From Firmicutes bacterium UBA1065 (GTDB lineage: Bacteria; Bacillota; Clostridia; Tissierellales; Sedimentibacteraceae), in NCBI GenBank assembly GCA_002316225.1, contig DCDC01000165.1:1-10722 (forward strand): a stretch of 10,722 nucleotides of DNA, read 5' to 3'. Every line of letters starts with the position of its first letter. Position 1 is the first letter of the stretch. Below, piece after piece: positions 5,851-10,722 of this stretch. A program made the translations under genes and the position numbers. The notes under the pieces are model-generated. The model saw nothing but the letters and a program-made list of their open reading frames with translations. It ran no database searches and had not been told where the DNA came from.

Positions 5851-6114
5851 TTGGCAAATATTAAATCTGCAAAAAAGAGAATCTTAATAATAAACAAAAA
5901 AACTTTAAAAAATAAGAGCAGAAAATCTGAAATTAAAACATATATTAAGAAATTTGAAACAGCATTGAATGAAGGCAACTTGGAAAAAGCAAAAGAATAT
6001 TTGAAAATATGTGAAAAGAAATTATATCAGGCTGCTGCTAAAAACACAATTCACAAGAACGCTGCTGCAAGAAAGATAAGCAGATTAACAAAAAAATTCA
6101 ATAAAGTAGCATAA
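5851..6114 (+). CDS. rpsT: 30S ribosomal protein S20
   Basis: S20 is a primary 16S rRNA-binding protein of the 30S subunit, made of a long three-helix bundle. The product is 87 residues, the normal size. It starts MANIKSAKKR, is rich in Lys with a basic N-terminus, and carries the C-terminal block AAKNTIHKNAAARKISRLTK (about 62-81) typical of the family. The start is a TTG at 5851: AGGAGG at 5837-5842 is eight bases upstream, and this start yields the canonical MANIKSAKKR. A GTG at 5842 is in frame but lies inside the Shine-Dalgarno. The gene stands alone, divergent from gpr and convergent with holA, as is usual in this conserved block. Its own promoter or promoters and terminator make it a single-gene transcript. 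Confidence 0.98.
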   Translation: MANIKSAKKRILIINKKTLKNKSRKSEIKTYIKKFETALNEGNLEKAKEYLKICEKKLYQAAAKNTIHKNAAARKISRLTKKFNKVA

Positions 6115-6145
6115 AAATAACCGGCATTACCGGTTTTTTTATTAT
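6115..6145. terminator. Bidirectional terminator of rpsT and holA
   Basis: AACCGG (6119-6124) pairs with CCGGTT (6130-6135) around the loop CATTA. On the plus strand the stem runs into seven T (6134-6140); on the minus strand it runs into ATTTTTA. It begins directly after the rpsT stop and lies before the holA stop at 6153, so it can end both convergent transcripts. Confidence 0.85.
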
Positions 6146-6152
6146 TTATTAT

Positions 6153-7196
6153 CTATGAATTTACTGTACTTCCTATAATCCCGTTTGTTATTAATTCAAG
6201 TCCAAGCCTGCCGTCAATTTCTCCGGTTTTTATTCTCCTGTCAATTTCCAAAAACCTCTTCATATAATATTCGATTGTTTTAATGCTCAGTTTGCCGGAT
6301 TGTCTCGCAAGCTTAGAAGCAACAAAATTTTTGATTTTCATATTATTTATGATTTCATTTAAGGAATAGCCTTTTTTTTGTAGTAGAAGATACCTGTAAA
6401 GCATCCTGTACTGCCTTGTTATCATGTGTATTATATACTGCTCCGGTGTGTTGTTTAAAAGCATCTCATCCAGTATTTCAAAGGCCTTTTTCTTGTTGTT
6501 TTCACATATGCTGTCAACTAAGCCGAATATGTTGCTTTCGACGGATTTAACCATTAAGGCATCCAAATCGGCATTAGTAACATTCTTCCTTTCTTGATTA
6601 TGGGACATGATCTTATGGATTTCGTTATTTACGTGGTAAAGGCTTACCCTGCTTTCGTATTCCAAATAACCGGTATTGTTTGCCATGTAATTTGCATCGG
6701 CCATTGAAATACTAAAGCTGTTCTTTTTGAATTCATCCCTTATGTATTTTGTCAGTTCTGTTTCATTCAACCTGTTGAATTCAAATACCGCTTTCATATC
6801 CTTAAGTTTCTTGACAACTTTTTTTCTTGAATCCGGCTTCCCGTCTTTTATAATAAATACAGTGATGCAGTCTTTGTTTTCATCTATGTATTTCGATAGT
6901 TTTTCTTCTTCTTTTTTATCCAGGCTTCCGGCAGATGTTAAGAATACAGCATCTTTTACTATACAGAGCTTTTTATCAGACATAAATGGAAATGTGTCTG
7001 TAAACTCAAAATAATCCTTTAAACTTTCCGGTTTTTCAAATTCTGCATAGTTCATATTTTCATAGCTTTTGCCTATGTATTTGTTTTTTATATACTTGGC
7101 AGAATAATCAATATAATATTCTTCATTTCCGTAAAACAAGACACTATTGGGAAGTTTATCATTATCCGCCATATTTTTGATTAAAGTAAAGCTCAT
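6153..7196 (-). CDS. holA: DNA polymerase III subunit delta (clamp loader)
   Basis: Delta is the clamp-loader subunit that opens the beta sliding clamp at the replication fork. The product is about 347 residues, the usual length. The N-terminal AAA-like region has VLFYGNEEYYID at about 19-30, the family's degenerate nucleotide-fold motif. TFPFMSDKKLCIVKDA follows near 68-83, and a delta C-terminal helical domain covers the last third. Three starts are close together: GTG 7205, ATG 7202 and ATG 7196. The last is preferred because AAAGG (7209-7205) then lies eight bases upstream; the other two overlap the ribosome site. The coding region overlaps the end of comEC by 35 bases, so translation is probably coupled and the two share a transcript. 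The comEC-holA-rpsT order is the conserved Firmicutes arrangement. Confidence 0.95.
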   Translation of the reverse strand: MSFTLIKNMADNDKLPNSVLFYGNEEYYIDYSAKYIKNKYIGKSYENMNYAEFEKPESLKDYFEFTDTFPFMSDKKLCIVKDAVFLTSAGSLDKKEEEKLSKYIDENKDCITVFIIKDGKPDSRKKVVKKLKDMKAVFEFNRLNETELTKYIRDEFKKNSFSISMADANYMANNTGYLEYESRVSLYHVNNEIHKIMSHNQERKNVTNADLDALMVKSVESNIFGLVDSICENNKKKAFEILDEMLLNNTPEQYIIHMITRQYRMLYRYLLLQKKGYSLNEIINNMKIKNFVASKLARQSGKLSIKTIEYYMKRFLEIDRRIKTGEIDGRLGLELITNGIIGSTVNS

Positions 7197-9495
7197 GCCC
7201 ATCACCTTTCAACATCCATAATAATAAGAAGAAAAATAAACAAGTCTTTGAGATTATACCTGTAAGACATAGTTCATAATAGTTATCGGACCTTTCATCC
7301 ATGTAAGTATTATAATATATTTTGTCATCTTTTAAAACAATATTTATTTCTCCATGGTCAAAGGTTGATAAAATTTTGCTGCCAGAATTTTTGTACCTTG
7401 AAACAACCTCTTGGTCAGGTATGCCGTAAGAATTCTTCCCATAGCTGAATATGGCAATTTTAGGTGCTGTTGCATCAACAAATTGCACGCTTGAGGATGT
7501 TTTGCTGCCGTGGTGGGGGACCAATACCACATCATAAGTATTTAAATCATTGTAAATGGCATATTCCGCCTCCTCTTCAATGTCTCCCGGAAGCAATATG
7601 CTCCTGTTTTTATAATTCAAAGAAAGCACTAAGGATGAATTGTTCGTGTCATTTAAGTTTATGTTTTTATATGGCCACAAGATTTCCATGCTTAAATTGT
7701 CATCGTATTTCATTTTATAACCTGCATACAGGACCTCTGCATGGAAAGTTTCATTGTTTCTTGAAGAATATAAAGGGCCGACTTTTATGTGGTTGTTTAA
7801 TATATACTCCAAGCCGGAATAATGGTCATCATCCCAATGGCTTATAAAGACTGCATCCAATTCTCTGATTCCTCTTTTGGTTAAATAAGGAAGAACTATG
7901 TGCTCTCCCATGTTTTTCGATGAAGTGCTGCCACAGTCATAAACCATATTCAGTCCCTTGTACCTGATTGTTGTAAACAGGCCTTGTCCCACATCTGCTA
8001 CGTTTAGATACAGGCTTTCATCCCCCATTGGGATTATTATATAGGTTAAGGTATAAAAGCTTACTATTGCCGCCAGCCCATATTGTTTGCAATGTATTTT
8101 GCTCTTATGGGAATATATCATAAAAAATAAGGCCAGGTAAAAAAACAACGTATGGCACATGGACATGGTGGAAAAGATTATACCGTTAAATGCTGACTTG
8201 TCCGCTATATCAATAATATACCTTAAGCTATGCAAAATATAATCAAATATTTCAAAAGGTATTTTAAAGATAATATGAAGAAGTGGGTTTAATATTAAAA
8301 GCATGAATCCATATATCATAATTACCGTAAATACGGGCAAGAGCAGCAAATTATATATAAAACCCATAAGAGGGATAAAATTGAAATAATAAACAACAAC
8401 AGGAAGGGTAAATATCTGCAGAAAAAAATACATATTTAAGTCTTTTAAAAGAGTGGCCTTTGTTTTTATGTAATTATTGTAAATAATAAAACTTAGTGCA
8501 GCCGAAAAGGATAAGAGAAAGCCGGCGTCAATAATCCAGAATGGATTATAAACTGTAAGAACAAGGGCTGCAAGACCTATGGAATTTAAAGAATTGTACT
8601 TCCTGTACAAAACCTCTGATCCAAAAAGAAGAGTAAACATTATAAGGGCTCTCATAACCGATAAGGGAAAGCCGATTAATAGCCCATAAAACCATATAAT
8701 GCACCAGGATAATATCCAGCTCAGTCTTCTATTAAAAACAAATTTAAAGACATTTAAAAGGAAAACATACATAAAAACAATGTGGGTCCCTGAAACCGCA
8801 AAAATATGAGCCATCCCCATCACCTTTATCTTATCGTAAAGTTCTTCCTCCAGGTAATTAACGTCTCCTAAAATAATGGACAATATTATATCCGCATTCT
8901 TTTTATTTAAGGTGCCGTAAAATGTTTTTTCCGTATAAGCTCTGAATTTGCCTGAAATATGGTTTATAAAGGAATAGTTTTCCTTAATAACAACCGCATC
9001 ACCCTGGGCAAAAATCGCTGCTTTAATTTTTTTAGCTCTCAAATAATTTTCATAACTAAAAAGCATCTTGTTTTTGGTAAAATGATTGCCGGCAACCTGG
9101 CCCCGCACTTTAATCAGGCTGTTTTCCCGAAAATTTTTGTATGAATCTGTATAGAGAATTATATTTTCTTCATCAAAAAGAGGAGTGTTGTTTATAGCGG
9201 TAACGGAAGCATGGTAGCTTATACTGTCTGATTTGCTTTGCCTTTTAATCTTTGCTTCTATTGTAACACTGTCATTTATATATTGAGAAAGAACCGAGCT
9301 TGAATTATAATGGCAATTAAGGTATGATAAAATCACAAATGCAATGATTACGGCATTGTAAACGTATTTTTTATTTATGATTGAATTGTAAACCAGCACA
9401 GCAGATATTGCGGTAAGATAATAGCCGAATAAGTTCAATTCGTAAGAAATAATGCCGCCGGCATACGCTGCGAATATGGATATTATTATATACAT
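7162..9495 (-). CDS. comEC: DNA uptake channel ComEC/Rec2
   Basis: ComEC forms the inner-membrane channel through which single-stranded DNA enters during natural transformation; its metallo-beta-lactamase domain is thought to degrade the other strand. From the ATG at 9495 the protein has 777 residues. Two hydrophobic segments lie in the first 60 residues, followed by a soluble DUF4131/OB-like region to about 185. The polytopic competence domain is at about 200-470, with HIFAVSGTH at 230-238. The MBL domain is at about 495-725, with DVGQG (501-505), SHWDDDH (552-558), PGD (636-638) and PHHGS (660-664). An extra hydrophobic segment lies at about 745-762. The start is chosen because GAGGGG (9509-9504) is eight bases upstream; GTG 9504 falls inside that site. 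It is upstream of and overlaps holA. comEA, often adjacent, is absent. Confidence 0.96.
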   Translation of the reverse strand: MYIIISIFAAYAGGIISYELNLFGYYLTAISAVLVYNSIINKKYVYNAVIIAFVILSYLNCHYNSSSVLSQYINDSVTIEAKIKRQSKSDSISYHASVTAINNTPLFDEENIILYTDSYKNFRENSLIKVRGQVAGNHFTKNKMLFSYENYLRAKKIKAAIFAQGDAVVIKENYSFINHISGKFRAYTEKTFYGTLNKKNADIILSIILGDVNYLEEELYDKIKVMGMAHIFAVSGTHIVFMYVFLLNVFKFVFNRRLSWILSWCIIWFYGLLIGFPLSVMRALIMFTLLFGSEVLYRKYNSLNSIGLAALVLTVYNPFWIIDAGFLLSFSAALSFIIYNNYIKTKATLLKDLNMYFFLQIFTLPVVVYYFNFIPLMGFIYNLLLLPVFTVIMIYGFMLLILNPLLHIIFKIPFEIFDYILHSLRYIIDIADKSAFNGIIFSTMSMCHTLFFYLALFFMIYSHKSKIHCKQYGLAAIVSFYTLTYIIIPMGDESLYLNVADVGQGLFTTIRYKGLNMVYDCGSTSSKNMGEHIVLPYLTKRGIRELDAVFISHWDDDHYSGLEYILNNHIKVGPLYSSRNNETFHAEVLYAGYKMKYDDNLSMEILWPYKNINLNDTNNSSLVLSLNYKNRSILLPGDIEEEAEYAIYNDLNTYDVVLVPHHGSKTSSSVQFVDATAPKIAIFSYGKNSYGIPDQEVVSRYKNSGSKILSTFDHGEINIVLKDDKIYYNTYMDERSDNYYELCLTGIISKTCLFFFLLLWMLKGDGHELYFNQKYGG

Positions 9496-9561
9496 CTCCA
9501 ACACCCCTCATTATTTTACCAAATTTTGGATGGATATTAAAGCAATTATTCAGGGGGACCC

Positions 9562-10554
9562 ATGATTATTAATGAATATGAAATAAACAGCCTGACGGAC
9601 AACCGTAATTTAGATGAGATTTATAAGGAATCGGTCTTCATAGATATTGAAACTACTGGTTTGTCTAAAATGTATTCGGAAATCATATCAATAACTCTGT
9701 TGCTCCATAATGATGCCAGATATAAAATTTATCAAATATTTTGTCAATACAAAACAGACCAGTCGCAAGCCCTTAAATATTTAAGGGACCTGATTAGGTC
9801 AAAGAAGTATATAATTACATATAACGGTAACAGTTTTGATATTCCCTTCTTAGAAGAAAAAGCAAAACAATTCGGTTCAGATCTTAATTTTGAATCATTG
9901 ACTAAGATTGACCTTTATATTTTAATGAAAAAACTTAAATACAAAATTAATATTGTCGATTTAAAACTCAAGACCGTGGAAGAATATTTTTGTATTGAAA
10001 GAAATGATACCATAGGGGGCATGGATGTGGTCACCTTGTATGAAGCCTACAAATTGGAACCTCGAAAAGAGTTTTCAACTTTAATACTCAGGCATAATTA
10101 TGAAGATGTTTACAATTTGCCCCTGGTCATGAACAATATTTTTGCCTTGTATGATGACGTTATATATTTAAGAAACCTCATTGTAACAATTAATAATGAT
10201 GAACTCTTAATCAAGAAGAATTTGCTCCAGTGCACTTTCAATGTAATTACGACTTTTAACAAGGATTATATCAATCACGGCATTAAGTATGACATGGTCT
10301 TGTCCGTTGATACTCAAACCTTAGGAATAAATATCCCTTTAAATACATATAAAGATGAAAACATCAGGGAATTTTATTATTTAGACAACAATGAATACGA
10401 ACTTGAAACTTACACGGGCATAAAGGGAATGAAAAGAAACCTGATACCAATCAGATTAAATGATAAAATATATATAGACAATATTAAAAGTATTGTAAGA
10501 AAAATATTGGAAGAAGGATTCGGTTGTACCCAAAAGCAAGAAGCTGCATTCTGA
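9562..10554 (+). CDS. YprB-like RNase H-fold exonuclease (DEDD superfamily)
   Basis: The first half of this 330-residue protein is a DnaQ-like 3'-5' exonuclease domain of the YprB/RNase_H_2 type. It has FIDIETTGL at 26-34 (D28, E30), TYNGNSFDIPFLE at 86-98 (D93) and LRHNYEDVYNL at 176-186 (H178, D182). These supply the four acidic residues that bind two metal ions, so it is probably catalytic on DNA or RNA; which one cannot be read here. The C-terminal half (about 190-330) matches nothing I recognise and seems soluble. The protein is shorter than Bacillus YprB (roughly 410 residues). The start is ATG 9562, with AGGGGG at 9552-9557. Only 66 bases separate it from the divergent comEC start, and a shared terminator follows it. 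A role in nucleic-acid turnover is inferred; no partner is identified. Confidence 0.85.
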   Translation: MIINEYEINSLTDNRNLDEIYKESVFIDIETTGLSKMYSEIISITLLLHNDARYKIYQIFCQYKTDQSQALKYLRDLIRSKKYIITYNGNSFDIPFLEEKAKQFGSDLNFESLTKIDLYILMKKLKYKINIVDLKLKTVEEYFCIERNDTIGGMDVVTLYEAYKLEPRKEFSTLILRHNYEDVYNLPLVMNNIFALYDDVIYLRNLIVTINNDELLIKKNLLQCTFNVITTFNKDYINHGIKYDMVLSVDTQTLGINIPLNTYKDENIREFYYLDNNEYELETYTGIKGMKRNLIPIRLNDKIYIDNIKSIVRKILEEGFGCTQKQEAAF

Positions 10555-10588
10555 CACTAAATTATTTCATTTAAAAATCGTAATAAAT

Positions 10589-10623
10589 AAAAAAGACCTA
10601 TACAAAATGTATGGTCTTTTTTT
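10589..10623. terminator. Bidirectional terminator of the exonuclease gene and tRNA cluster
   Basis: AAAAAAGACC (10589-10598) pairs with GGTCTTTTTT (10613-10622). After one bulged T, ATAC (10600-10603) pairs with GTAT (10609-10612) around an AAAAT loop. The T-run on the plus strand and the matching A-run, which reads as T on the minus strand, make it an intrinsic terminator in both directions. It lies 35 bases after the exonuclease stop and three bases beyond the 3' end of tRNA-Phe. Confidence 0.88.
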
Positions 10624-10625
10624 AA

Positions 10626-10698
10626 TGCCCAAACGCGGAATCGAACCACGGACACGGAGATTTTCAGTCTCCTGCTCTACCAACTGAGCTATCTGGGC
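10626..10698 (-). tRNA. tRNA-Phe (anticodon GAA)
   Basis: The minus strand folds into a complete 73-base cloverleaf. The acceptor stem is GCCCAGA with TTTGGGC (one G-T pair), and the D arm is GCTC-AGTTGGTA-GAGC. The anticodon stem GGAGA/TCTCC holds loop CTGAAAA, giving anticodon GAA for phenylalanine. The variable loop is GTGTC, and the T arm is CGTGG-TTCGAAT-CCGCG. The discriminator is A. The 3' CCA is not encoded (TTA follows), so it must be added by the CCA-adding enzyme. The gene is the last member of a leftward tRNA cluster and ends at a terminator. Confidence 0.97.
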
Positions 10699-10705
10699 AT
10701 ACAAG

Positions 10706-10722
10706 TGGGCCTTCAAGGACTC
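10706..10722 (-). tRNA. 3' end of a second tRNA, cut by the window edge
   Basis: The last 17 bases on the minus strand, GAGTCCTTGAAGGCCCA, fit a tRNA 3' end: the last four bases of a T loop (GAGT), the T-stem 3' strand (CCTTG), an acceptor 3' strand (AAGGCCC) and discriminator A. The acceptor would begin GGGCCTT, a pattern found in several tRNAs, for example some tRNA-Ile. The anticodon is outside the window, so the identity is unknown. No CCA is encoded. Seven bases separate it from tRNA-Phe, as in a co-transcribed tRNA cluster. Confidence 0.6.

Noticed and set aside
5647..5978. Leftward open frames across the gpr-rpsT gap and the start of rpsT
   Set aside because: They arise from T-rich promoter sequence and the antisense of the Lys-rich rpsT. 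Both give Phe/Ile-rich products with no ribosome site.
7464..7847. A rightward frame within comEC
   Set aside because: It is antisense to the conserved MBL domain of ComEC and has a Cys/His-rich composition typical of a chance frame.
9513..9536. A comEC promoter with extended -10 (TGGTAAAAT on the minus strand)
   Set aside because: The start point would fall near 9506, inside the comEC Shine-Dalgarno, and the matching -35 is poor.
1..10722. CRISPR array, insertion sequence, phage attachment site or toxin-antitoxin pair
   Set aside because: I see no regularly spaced repeats, transposase, integrase or paired small toxin genes. Nothing at the tRNA-Phe 3' end suggests an integrated element inside this window.

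Overview
The window reads as a stretch of an AT-rich, endospore-forming low-GC Firmicute, most likely of the class Clostridia or Tissierellia. Two genes (gpr and spoIIP) are dedicated to sporulation and germination. The block comEC-holA-rpsT-gpr-spoIIP-lepA, with rpsT pointing against its neighbours, is the arrangement known from Bacillus and clostridia. Ribosome binding sites are strong purine-rich Shine-Dalgarno sequences, and TTG starts are used for lepA and rpsT. The assignment to a lineage is inference from gene content and base composition only.

Layout. Bases 1-1620 hold two rightward genes: a small metallo-beta-lactamase-fold hydrolase (115-840) and an unrecognised, very acidic Asp/Tyr-rich protein (1107-1589). 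The 266-base gap between them contains a hairpin and a 63-base palindromic repeat-like element (909-971). A perfect 10-bp hairpin separates them from the leftward block. Bases 1621-5654 run leftward: gpr (germination protease), spoIIP (engulfment hydrolase) and lepA (elongation factor 4). There is a clear sigma-A promoter directly before lepA and candidate sporulation-type promoters before spoIIP and gpr. rpsT (5851-6114, rightward) has a strong promoter, possibly a second one, and a terminator that it shares with the convergent holA. comEC and holA (9495-6153, leftward) overlap by 35 bases. Divergent from comEC is a YprB-like RNase H-fold exonuclease (9562-10554). It ends at a bidirectional terminator shared with a leftward tRNA cluster: a complete tRNA-Phe and the 3' end of a second tRNA cut by the window edge.

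How the genes work together. gpr and spoIIP act at different stages of spore biology: SpoIIP degrades septal peptidoglycan during engulfment, and GPR degrades small acid-soluble proteins at germination. lepA, rpsT and the tRNAs are translation genes. comEC (DNA uptake channel) and holA (replication clamp loader) are co-transcribed by conserved linkage rather than by a shared pathway. On the far side of lepA the usual hemW-hrcA-grpE-dnaK-dnaJ continuation is absent, so the conserved block ends at 1621.

Nothing here looks like an undescribed multi-gene system. The most interesting items are small: the palindromic element, the acidic orphan gene, a tandem repeat that duplicates the spoIIP Shine-Dalgarno region, a UUG-started rpsT, an almost absent GPR propeptide, and an extra C-terminal hydrophobic segment on ComEC.
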